Assembly: GCA_903957405.1 (NCBI GenBank)
Contig: CAJBPC010000578.1
Span: 1-5,933 of the forward strand
Length of the DNA: 5,933 nucleotides
DNA from: an uncultured bacterium
GTDB taxonomy: Bacteria; Bacteroidota; Bacteroidia; Chitinophagales; Chitinophagaceae
Direction: 5' to 3'
Every line of letters starts with the position of its first letter. Position 1 is the stretch's first letter. The notes under the pieces are model-generated. The model searched no databases. It saw nothing but the letters and a program-made list of their open reading frames with translations, and was not told the origin of the DNA. The position numbers and the translations under genes were made by a program. This document shows positions 1 to 5,933 of this stretch, piece by piece.

Positions 1-891
1 GTCGGTGATATGTCGCAGGATTTCAGAAGACCTGTTCGACAATGGCGCACCACTCAGTCCGCCTGCACCGATCTCCGTTGCTTCTTTCTTTGATGCATCG
101 GAGAGTACAGACCTTGAAATGGTGGTATTGGCTGCCACCAAACCATCCAACCCCACTTCTTCCGCCAGGGTGATGATGTCATCGAGTTGTTCCGGTGTGA
201 GGTCCGGGGCGATCTTCAGCAGCAGTGGTTTTCTGATGGCCATGCCATTATTGACCCGTTGCAGATTCGACAGGATCTTCGACAGGGCGTCTTTCTCTTG
301 CAGTTCGCGGAGTCCGGGTGTGTTGGGAGAACTCACATTCACCACGAAATAATCCACCAGGCTGTGAAGCCTCCGAAAACAGATCTCATAGTCCTTCCAT
401 GCGTCCTCGTTCGCGGTGACCTTGTTCTTGCCGATATTGCCGCCGACGATGAGCCGATCGGCCGGATGTTGAGATGCAGTATTTGATCTCCAGGTTGCAA
501 GCCGTTCTGCAATCATCTCCACACCATCGTTGTTGAAGCCCATCCGGTTGATCAGTGCCTTGTCTGCCGGAAGCCTGAAAAGCCTGGGCATATCATTCCC
601 CGCCTGGGGTTTGGGCGTCACGGTACCGATCTCTACGAAGCCGAAACCGAGTGCTGACAATTCGCGGAGGTAACGGGCATTTTTATCGAAACCCGCGGCC
701 AATCCAACCGGATTCCGGAACCGCAGCCCGAAAGCCACGCTTTCGAGCGCGGGGTCTTTGTGTGTGAAAATGTTCGACATGATCCGATGTCCCAACGGCA
801 GGCGGCAGCAGAACCGCAGGGCTTCCATGGAGAAATGATGCACTTTTTCTGCGTCGAAGCGGAACAGGATGGACCGGAGTATCTTATACAT
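1..891 (-). CDS. pyrD: Dihydroorotate dehydrogenase (quinone), class 2, 3' end beyond window
   Basis: This enzyme oxidises dihydroorotate to orotate in pyrimidine synthesis, passing electrons through FMN to membrane quinone. The 297 residues visible begin MYKILRSILFRFDAEKVHHF, the N-terminal helical segment that marks class 2 enzymes and docks them to the membrane. The barrel follows: NPVGLAAGFDKN (60-71), EIGTVTPKPQ (87-96), INRMGFNNDG (114-123), and VNVSSPNTPGLR (184-195), in which Ser188 aligns with the class 2 catalytic serine (class 1 enzymes use Cys). KIAPDL (226-231), ANTT (254-257) and GGLSGAPL (277-284) are FMN/substrate motifs. Class 2 enzymes usually have about 335-350 residues, so some 40-50 C-terminal residues, including the last phosphate-binding loops, lie past base 1. 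The start at 891 is chosen because family members begin MYK; an in-frame ATG at 924 would add 11 unconserved residues. The gene is divergent from the thiolase. No frameshift or missing key residue is seen. Confidence 0.97.
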   Translation of the reverse strand, partial: MYKILRSILFRFDAEKVHHFSMEALRFCCRLPLGHRIMSNIFTHKDPALESVAFGLRFRNPVGLAAGFDKNARYLRELSALGFGFVEIGTVTPKPQAGNDMPRLFRLPADKALINRMGFNNDGVEMIAERLATWRSNTASQHPADRLIVGGNIGKNKVTANEDAWKDYEICFRRLHSLVDYFVVNVSSPNTPGLRELQEKDALSKILSNLQRVNNGMAIRKPLLLKIAPDLTPEQLDDIITLAEEVGLDGLVAANTTISRSVLSDASKKEATEIGAGGLSGAPLSNRSSEILRHITD

Positions 892-1079
892 ACTTGCCCG
901 CGAAGATAAAGATTGATCGCGCATCAGCCTGATTTGTCCTGAAGCTTTATCGTAATGGGCCGCCTTGAAAAAAACATTCTGAAAAGTGGTTGTTGATGCA
1001 ACTAGTTTTCCCAAAAATGGTTATTTTTATATGCTCCGCGTCGTTTATGCGGGAACGCGACAGAATTAAAACTTTACAT
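892..1079. other. Divergent intergenic region between pyrD and thiolase
   Basis: These 188 bases must hold the promoters and leaders of both divergent genes. The stretch before the thiolase is A/T-rich. On the plus strand TATTTTTA (1022-1029) resembles the Bacteroidota -7 element TAnnTTTG, but no TTTG or TTG is correctly spaced upstream, so no promoter is called. A weak 5-bp hairpin (CGCGT near 1037, ACGCG near 1056) lies just upstream of the thiolase start. Neither gene has a clear Shine-Dalgarno sequence. I see no small gene here. The pyrD frame stays open without a stop back to 1020, but without an ATG beyond 924. Confidence 0.5.
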
Positions 1080-2258
1080 ATGCAAGAAGCCTATATCGTT
1101 GCCGGATATCGTACGGCTGTTGCCAAGTCAAAGAAAGGAGGATTCCGATTCACAAGGCCGGATGATCTGGCCATCGAATTGATTCGTGGGTTGATGGCGA
1201 GTGTGCCGCAGTTGGAAGCGACAAGGGTGGATGACGTGATTGTGGGAAACGCGGTACCGGAAGCGGAGCAGGGTTTGCAGGTAGGCCGGATCATAGCCGC
1301 CCGTGCCATCGGCATGCATGCCCCGGGCATTACCATAAACCGCTATTGTGCCTCTGGGCTGGAGGCCATTGCGATGGCCACCGCGAAGATCCGTTCCGGC
1401 ATGGCTGAATGCATTGTCGCAGGAGGTGCAGAGAGTATGAGCATGGTGCCTGCTGCCGGATGGAAGACCGTGCCGGCCTATTCCATTGCGAGCGATGAGC
1501 CGGATTACTACCTAAACATGGGTCTCACCGCAGAAGCGGTGGCAAAGGAATATGATGTGAGCCGTGCCGATCAGGATCTTTTCTCATATCAATCACACAT
1601 GAAGGCGCTCAGTGCCATTGAGAAAGGCAATTTCAAGCCGGGCATTCTTCCCATCACGGTGGAGGAGACTTATCTTGACGAGCGTTCAAAAAAACAGAAA
1701 CGCAGTTTCGTGGTGGATACCGACGAGGGTGTCCGTAAGGAAACAACTCCGGAGGCATTGGCAAAACTCAAACCAGCCTTTGCCGTGAACGGAACGGTCA
1801 CAGCGGGCAACTCCTCTCAAACCAGCGATGGTGCTGCCTTTGTGATCGTGATGTCGGAGAGGATGGTGAATGAACTCGGCCTAAAGCCTATCGGACGCTT
1901 GGTGAATTCAGCCGTTGCCGGAGTACATCCGCGGGTGATGGGCATTGGTCCGATAGAAGCGGTGCCGAAAGTACTGAGACAAGCCGGCATGTCGAGTTCA
2001 GATATCGATCTTTTCGAACTCAATGAAGCCTTTGCTTCACAGTCACTCGCCGTCATCCGCACCTTGGGATTGGATCCTGAGAAAGTGAATGTCAACGGAG
2101 GGGCCATCGCTCTGGGGCATCCCCTGGGATGCACTGGCTGCAAGCTCACAGTACAGATTCTGCATGACATGAAAAGATTGGATAAGAAATATGGCATTGT
2201 GACGGCCTGTGTCGGAGGCGGACAGGGCATTGCCGGCATCATTGAGCATATTTTCTAA
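1080..2258 (+). CDS. Acetyl-CoA C-acyltransferase (thiolase, degradative FadA type)
   Basis: Thiolases cleave 3-ketoacyl-CoA with CoA to acetyl-CoA and a shortened acyl-CoA, or run the reverse condensation. The protein has 392 residues, the usual thiolase length, when started at the ATG at 1080 (MQEAYIVAGYRTAVAK, matching the family N-terminus). The frame is open further upstream to 990, but those 30 residues are unlike thiolases. Both halves of the fold are present. Cys90 in INRYCASGLEA is the acyl-accepting nucleophile; NEAFA (315-319), His347 in GHPLG (346-350) and Cys377 in CVGGGQG (377-383) complete the active site. GHPLG rather than GHPIG favours the 3-ketoacyl-CoA (beta-oxidation) branch over the biosynthetic acetoacetyl-CoA branch. 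Chain-length preference cannot be read from sequence alone. No hydroxyacyl-CoA dehydrogenase or acyl-CoA dehydrogenase adjoins it within the window, so it appears to be transcribed alone. Residue 354, commonly Ala in GHPLGCTGA, is Cys here. Confidence 0.95.
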   Translation: MQEAYIVAGYRTAVAKSKKGGFRFTRPDDLAIELIRGLMASVPQLEATRVDDVIVGNAVPEAEQGLQVGRIIAARAIGMHAPGITINRYCASGLEAIAMATAKIRSGMAECIVAGGAESMSMVPAAGWKTVPAYSIASDEPDYYLNMGLTAEAVAKEYDVSRADQDLFSYQSHMKALSAIEKGNFKPGILPITVEETYLDERSKKQKRSFVVDTDEGVRKETTPEALAKLKPAFAVNGTVTAGNSSQTSDGAAFVIVMSERMVNELGLKPIGRLVNSAVAGVHPRVMGIGPIEAVPKVLRQAGMSSSDIDLFELNEAFASQSLAVIRTLGLDPEKVNVNGGAIALGHPLGCTGCKLTVQILHDMKRLDKKYGIVTACVGGGQGIAGIIEHIF

Positions 2259-2277
2259 AAAACTTGTTCTATCCCTG

Positions 2278-2308
2278 TTTGTTGAATAAAAAAATTTATT
2301 TACCTTTT
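2278..2308 (+). promoter_or_regulatory. Candidate Bacteroidota-type promoter for the DUF1800-DUF1501 unit
   Basis: TTTG (2278-2281) is followed after exactly 19 bases by TACCTTTT (2301-2308). The Bacteroidota primary sigma factor recognises TTTG at -33 and TAnnTTTG at -7 with a spacer of about 17-23, so only the last G is mismatched. The spacer is almost all A/T. Transcription would start near 2315, giving a leader of about 77 nt before the DUF1800 ATG. A TATAAT (2315-2320) lies close by but has no clear -35 partner. This is a pattern match only. Confidence 0.4.
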
Positions 2309-2342
2309 CACTTCTATAATCCCTTGGAACAAGCGGTGGTCG

Positions 2343-2389
2343 GTTGTGTGTTTTGGCATGGGTTCCTGCTTTAAAAGTCCGCACACAAC
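2343..2389 (+). repeat. 8-bp perfect inverted repeat in the DUF1800 leader
   Basis: GTTGTGTG (2343-2350) and CACACAAC (2382-2389) are exact reverse complements. In RNA a G-U pair at each end of the arms (2342 with 2390, 2351 with 2381) would extend the stem to 10 pairs around a 29-nt loop. The right arm ends 2 bases before the ATG at 2392, so a folded stem would cover the ribosome landing site. There is no U-run after it, so it is not a terminator. The arms are certain; a function is not. Confidence 0.4.
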
Positions 2390-2391
2390 TT

Positions 2392-4068
2392 ATGGATAGA
2401 AGATCATTTCTGAATGCCGGTCAACAGAGCGTTGAACAGACAAGTTCTCCTTCTATCATGCGTTCCATGGCCTCCGGTCTGCAGCCTTACAACGGCGCAT
2501 GGACAAAGTCTGAGGTCATTCATCTGCTGAAACGCACAATGTTCGGCGCCAGTCAGAAGGACATTACTTATTTTCTATCCAAGGGTGCGTCTGCCGCTGT
2601 GGATGAGTTGCTCAATCCCGTAGCACCGATGCCGGCGCCGCCCTTGAAGAATTATACGAACACGACCACTCCCGCCACAGATGCTGACTTTTCGGTTGCA
2701 GCCGGGCAGACTTGGGTTGACACGTATACGGCCGACGGTACGGTGCAAAGCAATAGGAGAACGTCTTTTCGCTCATGGTGGATGGGTGTCATGCTCAACC
2801 AGGATCGAAGCATCCGGGAGAAGATGACGTTGTTTTGGCACAATCATTTTGCAACGGAGGCCAACGATATTGGCACTGCGCGATATGTCTACAAGCACCA
2901 CAAGCTGTTGCGGGACAACTGCCTTGGCAATGTTAAGACGCTGGTACGGGCGATGTCGATCGACCCCGCCATGCTCACTTATCTTAACGGGCAGCTGAAT
3001 ACGCGGACGGCACCGGATGAGAACTATGCCCGGGAGTTGCAGGAGTTGTTCACCCTCGGCAAGGAGAATGATCCCAACTATACCGAGGATGATGTGAAGA
3101 CGGCCGCACGGGTGTTGACCGGCTGGAGGAATGATGCCAACAAGAATGCATCTTATTTTGATGCCACCCGACATGATACAACCGACAAGGTGTTTTCATC
3201 GTTTTATGGCAATAGGGTGATCAAGGGTAAGACAGGCGCTGCGGCAGGGGATGCTGAGCTTGACGAGCTGCTTGATATGATCTTCTCGAAATCTGTTGAA
3301 GTATCGAGGTATATCGTCACGCGGCTATACCGGTGGTTTGTATATTACGAAATTGATGCCTATACCAAGGCGAATGTGATCGACCCGTTGGCTGCAAAGC
3401 TGCGTAGCGGCAATTGGGAGGTCAAACCAGTGCTATCCATGCTCTTGAAGAGCGAACATTTTCATGATGCACTCAACCAGGGTTGTCAGATCAAGAGTCC
3501 TGTGGACATGATCGTTGGCCTTTGTCGTGAGTTCGACGTGATCTTTCCCGATGCTACCGATCACGCCGTGCAATACGTGCATTGGAACTATGTACGGAAC
3601 TGGGGTGCACTCATGCAGCAGAACATCGGAGATCCCCCGGATGTATCCGGATGGAAGGCCTACTACCAGCTGCCCGGCTTTTACGGCATTTGGATCAATA
3701 GCGATACTTATCCGAAGCGGAATCAGTTCAGTGACACGATGGCGGTCTCGGGGTATACGGCCAGCTCGAAGAAGATCATCATCGACCACATCGCTTATGC
3801 AAAGACCTTTACCAATCCGGGAGATCCTAACGTCCTAATTTCCGACATCGCAGACCATATGCTGCAGCTACCCCTTTCTCCAACCATCCGCAACCAACTC
3901 AAAAGGGACATCCTGCTGAGTGGGCAGGATCAGGACTATTACTGGACTAATGCATGGAATGCGCATATTGCCAATGTGGCCGATCAAACGGCTCTTCGCA
4001 TCGTGCAGAAGCGTCTTCAGGATCTGATCAAATACCTCATGAATCTTCCGGAATACCAACTGGCCTGA
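2392..4068 (+). CDS. DUF1800 family protein
   Basis: The protein has 558 residues from the ATG at 2392 (MDRRSFLNAG); an upstream TTG at 2344 in the same frame is less likely because RRSFL-type N-termini are common in this family. DUF1800 hallmarks appear in order: HLLKRTMFGAS (44-54), EKMTLFWHNHFATE (143-156) with its conserved histidines, NYARELQELFTLG (211-223), DDVKTAARVLTGW (233-245), HDTTDKVF (261-268), SRYIVTRLYRWFV (305-317), KSPVDMIVG (368-376) and GDPPDVSGW (413-421) followed by WIN (433-435). The family has no established reaction that I know of. DUF1800 genes commonly sit beside DUF1501 genes, as here: the next start is 16 nt after this stop, so the two are probably co-transcribed and may form a complex. 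Oddity: residues 3-7 are RRSFL, like a twin-arginine motif, but polar sequence follows (NAGQQSVEQTSSP) with no hydrophobic segment, so a working signal peptide is doubtful. No sorting domain is seen at the C-terminus, which ends in a predicted helix. Confidence 0.93.
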   Translation: MDRRSFLNAGQQSVEQTSSPSIMRSMASGLQPYNGAWTKSEVIHLLKRTMFGASQKDITYFLSKGASAAVDELLNPVAPMPAPPLKNYTNTTTPATDADFSVAAGQTWVDTYTADGTVQSNRRTSFRSWWMGVMLNQDRSIREKMTLFWHNHFATEANDIGTARYVYKHHKLLRDNCLGNVKTLVRAMSIDPAMLTYLNGQLNTRTAPDENYARELQELFTLGKENDPNYTEDDVKTAARVLTGWRNDANKNASYFDATRHDTTDKVFSSFYGNRVIKGKTGAAAGDAELDELLDMIFSKSVEVSRYIVTRLYRWFVYYEIDAYTKANVIDPLAAKLRSGNWEVKPVLSMLLKSEHFHDALNQGCQIKSPVDMIVGLCREFDVIFPDATDHAVQYVHWNYVRNWGALMQQNIGDPPDVSGWKAYYQLPGFYGIWINSDTYPKRNQFSDTMAVSGYTASSKKIIIDHIAYAKTFTNPGDPNVLISDIADHMLQLPLSPTIRNQLKRDILLSGQDQDYYWTNAWNAHIANVADQTALRIVQKRLQDLIKYLMNLPEYQLA

Positions 4069-4084
4069 TCTCCAAAAACGCATC

Positions 4085-5659
4085 ATGAAAAGAAGAAATT
4101 TCATCAGCCAGATATTGCCTGCGGCCGTGTTGCCGTCCCTCATCAACGGCTATTCCGTCAGGGCCATGAGTCCATCTCCCCTACTCGATGCGATGATGAA
4201 CCTCGCCGCGGAGACGGATCATGTATTGGTGATGATACAGATGAATGGTGGCAATGACGGCCTGAATATGGTCATTCCGCGCGACAATTATGCGCTCTAT
4301 CAGAATGCGCGCTCCAACATCGCGATACCTGAGAGCAGGATCCTGAAGCTTGCCGGCAATGACAGGACAGGGCTGCATCCATCCATGACCGGGCTCCAAT
4401 CCCTGTATAATGAGGGTAAACTCAGCATCATACAGGCTGTAGGATATCCGACTCCGAACTTTTCTCATTTCCGAGCGACGGATATCTGGATGACGGCATC
4501 TGACAGCAGACAGATCCTGAACAGCGGATGGGCGGGAAGATATCTTGATGAGTCCTTTCCGAATTATCCCACCGGATACCCGAATGCGACGATGGGTGAT
4601 CCGCCCGCGATCCAGATAGGATCCATTACATCCCTAACCCTTCAGGGGCCGGGAGCGAGTATGGGGATGAGCATCACCAGTGCGACTTCTTTCTACAACC
4701 TTGTCAATGGCATGCAGGATCCTGCCCCGAATACCCCTGCCGGTAAGGAACTCACACATGTCAGAACCGTTGCGCGACAAACCACTCAATTCTCCACAAC
4801 CATCAAGGCGGCGGCTGAGAAGGTAACCCAACAGGGAACTTATCCGACGGGTAACGCCCTTGCCGACCAGCTGAAGATCGTGGCGAGGCTTGTGAAGGGA
4901 GGTTTGAAGACCAGGGTTTATATGGTGACCATTGGCGGGTTCGATACCCATTCGGTGCAGGTCAGTGCCACCGATACGACGACGGGTAATCATGCCAACC
5001 TGATGAAGAATGTTTCAGATGCCATCAAGTCGTTTATGGACGACCTCAAGGGGCTCGGTGTACAGGACCGAGTGCTCGGGATGACCTTTTCGGAGTTCGG
5101 TCGACGCATCAAATCGAACAGCAGCGTGGGCACCGACCATGGGGCTGCGGCTCCGTTGTTCATTTTCGGTTCGAATGTGCAACCCGGTGTCGTAGGAAAG
5201 AATCCCGATATTCCGGGGAATGCCAGTGTGAACGATAATATCCCCCATCAATACGATTACCGGAGCATCTACGCATCCCTGTTGCAGCACTGGTTCTGCG
5301 CCGACAATGCGACACTTCAGGCCGTGATGCTGAAAAATTTCCAGCAACTGCCCGTAGTCAAGAACACGGCCTGCAGCAACATCAATCCCAATATTCTGGC
5401 TGGTGAGCGATTGATCTCCAACTACCCGAACCCGTTCACAGCGTCCACGAGCGTGACATTCAAAACCAATGGTGGGCATACATTGGTGCAAGTGATGGAC
5501 ACCCTTGGCCGTGTTGTTACGAACCTTACAGACAGAGACTACGCGCCGGGTTCATATACCCTCCATTTCGATAGTGGAAACATGCCCGCGGGCATCTACT
5601 ATCTGCGGCTGCAGAACGAGACCATGCAGCAGGTGAAGTCGATGTTGAAAGTGAGGTAG
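4085..5659 (+). CDS. DUF1501 family protein with Tat-like signal and T9SS type A sorting domain
   Basis: The protein has 524 residues. Residues 1-27 form a signal peptide: KRRNFIS resembles the twin-arginine motif, then a hydrophobic stretch (ILPAAVLPSLI, 10-20) and a plausible cleavage after SVRA (24-27). The DUF1501 domain spans about 45-425. It belongs to the alkaline phosphatase/sulfatase-like fold, and likely metal or active-site motifs are visible: QMNGGNDGLN (52-61), NFSHFRATDIW (125-135), GGFDTHS (284-290), FSEFGRR (335-341) and GTDHGAAAP (349-357). Residues about 440-524 are a T9SS type A sorting domain: SNYPNPF (445-451), GRVVTNL (475-481), then PAGIYYLRL (501-509) and the basic end KSMLKVR. 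The expected route is Tat to the periplasm, then T9SS to the surface or medium, with removal of the C-terminal domain. The substrate is unknown; a hydrolase acting on phosphate or sulfate esters is possible from the fold only. Cys405 and Cys430 could form a disulfide. It follows DUF1800 by 16 nt without a Shine-Dalgarno. Confidence 0.94.
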   Translation: MKRRNFISQILPAAVLPSLINGYSVRAMSPSPLLDAMMNLAAETDHVLVMIQMNGGNDGLNMVIPRDNYALYQNARSNIAIPESRILKLAGNDRTGLHPSMTGLQSLYNEGKLSIIQAVGYPTPNFSHFRATDIWMTASDSRQILNSGWAGRYLDESFPNYPTGYPNATMGDPPAIQIGSITSLTLQGPGASMGMSITSATSFYNLVNGMQDPAPNTPAGKELTHVRTVARQTTQFSTTIKAAAEKVTQQGTYPTGNALADQLKIVARLVKGGLKTRVYMVTIGGFDTHSVQVSATDTTTGNHANLMKNVSDAIKSFMDDLKGLGVQDRVLGMTFSEFGRRIKSNSSVGTDHGAAAPLFIFGSNVQPGVVGKNPDIPGNASVNDNIPHQYDYRSIYASLLQHWFCADNATLQAVMLKNFQQLPVVKNTACSNINPNILAGERLISNYPNPFTASTSVTFKTNGGHTLVQVMDTLGRVVTNLTDRDYAPGSYTLHFDSGNMPAGIYYLRLQNETMQQVKSMLKVR

Positions 5660-5665
5660 TCGCGT

Positions 5666-5933
5666 ATGGAAATATCCATCAATACGCCCGCCTTGTTGTT
5701 TCCCGCCATCAGCCTGCTGTTGCTGGCATATACCAACAGGTTTCTGGCCATTGCCAGCCTGGTTCGAAAGCTGCATGATGACTACCTGCGATCGGGGAAC
5801 CGCGGTTCATTGCTTTCACAGCTCAAAAACCTGCGCCGCAGGCTTAATTTCATCCGTCAGATGCAGGCATTCGGCACTTTCAGTTTTCTCCTGTGTGTGG
5901 CATGCATGTATTGCATCTACAATGGATGGGATA
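5666..5933 (+). CDS. DUF2721 family membrane protein, 3' end beyond window
   Basis: The 89 codons visible begin at the ATG at 5666, 6 nt after the DUF1501 stop. The start MEISINTPALLFPAISLLLL followed by AYTNRFLAIASLVRKLH is the signature of DUF2721, a family of small integral membrane proteins of unknown function. A first membrane segment spans about 9-31. A strongly basic stretch follows (34-65, including NLRRRL at 55-60 and NFIRQMQ at 61-67), which by the positive-inside rule should be cytoplasmic. A second segment spans about 68-86 (FSFLLCVACMYCIY). The family usually runs somewhat beyond 120 residues, so the remaining C-terminus lies past the window. The short gap and absence of a terminator suggest read-through from DUF1501. 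A functional link is not implied, since this gene is also found in other contexts. Confidence 0.85.
   Translation, partial: MEISINTPALLFPAISLLLLAYTNRFLAIASLVRKLHDDYLRSGNRGSLLSQLKNLRRRLNFIRQMQAFGTFSFLLCVACMYCIYNGWD

Noticed and set aside
5..486. Two plus-strand open frames (5-352 and 187-486)
   Set aside because: They lie antisense to pyrD, whose minus-strand frame is fully open and shows clear family motifs; their translations are low-complexity and match no family I recognise.
1022..1029. TATTTTTA as the thiolase -7 element
   Set aside because: No TTTG or TTG at 17-23 bases upstream; the nearest TTG is about 26 away.
990..1079. Longer thiolase start at 990 giving 30 more residues
   Set aside because: The thiolase fold begins at MQEAYIVAGYRTAV; the extra residues are hydrophobic/basic without family similarity and would give a 422-residue protein, longer than usual.
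2285..2300. A/T palindrome AATAAA-AAAA-TTTATT as a thiolase terminator
   Set aside because: The stem is only A-T pairs with no G/C and no proper U-tract after it; it fits better as the A/T-rich spacer of the candidate promoter.
2263..2333. Inverted pair CTTGTTC (2263-2269) and GAACAAG (2327-2333)
   Set aside because: Seven bases separated by 57; the left arm lies upstream of the predicted transcription start, so the two would not be in the same leader. Chance is likely.
2043..2384. Minus-strand open frame overlapping the thiolase end and the DUF1800 leader
   Set aside because: Mostly antisense to conserved thiolase sequence, with no recognisable protein features.
5015..5491. Minus-strand open frame of 158 codons inside the DUF1501 gene
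   Set aside because: Antisense to the conserved FSEFGRR/GTDHG region and the start of the sorting domain; the translation shows no domain, so it is a shadow frame.

Overview
The window looks like a chromosomal segment of a Bacteroidota bacterium of roughly balanced GC. The clearest lineage marker is a type IX secretion (T9SS) C-terminal sorting domain on the DUF1501 protein. The start regions also lack clear Shine-Dalgarno sequences and are A/T-rich, and one good match to the Bacteroidota promoter pattern (TTTG, 19-nt spacer, TAnnTTT) lies upstream of the DUF1800 gene. No rRNA, tRNA, CRISPR array, insertion sequence or phage gene was seen.

Layout: (1) 1-891, minus strand: 5' 297 codons of pyrD, a class 2 dihydroorotate dehydrogenase, cut by the window's left edge. 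(2) 892-1079: divergent intergenic region. (3) 1080-2258, plus strand: a complete thiolase of the degradative FadA/acetyl-CoA acyltransferase type. (4) 2259-2391: intergenic region with a candidate promoter and a leader inverted repeat. (5) 2392-4068, plus: a DUF1800 protein. (6) 4085-5659, plus: a DUF1501 protein with a twin-arginine-like signal peptide at the N-terminus and a T9SS type A sorting domain at the C-terminus. (7) 5666-5933, plus: the start of a DUF2721 membrane protein, cut by the right edge.

pyrD and the thiolase are ordinary metabolic genes (pyrimidine synthesis; acyl-CoA metabolism). The less understood part is the DUF1800-DUF1501 pair, separated by 16 nt. These two families recur as neighbours in many bacteria and have no settled biochemical function that I know of. 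Here DUF1501 carries two export signals, suggesting Tat transport across the inner membrane and then T9SS transport to the cell surface. DUF1800 starts with an RR motif but has no hydrophobic segment to complete a signal peptide. One reading is that DUF1800 is carried out bound to DUF1501; another is that it stays in the cytoplasm. The DUF2721 gene starts 6 nt after the DUF1501 stop and may share the transcript.

The best candidate for an undescribed system is therefore the DUF1800-DUF1501 surface module. The gene families are known; the export route and function proposed here are inference.
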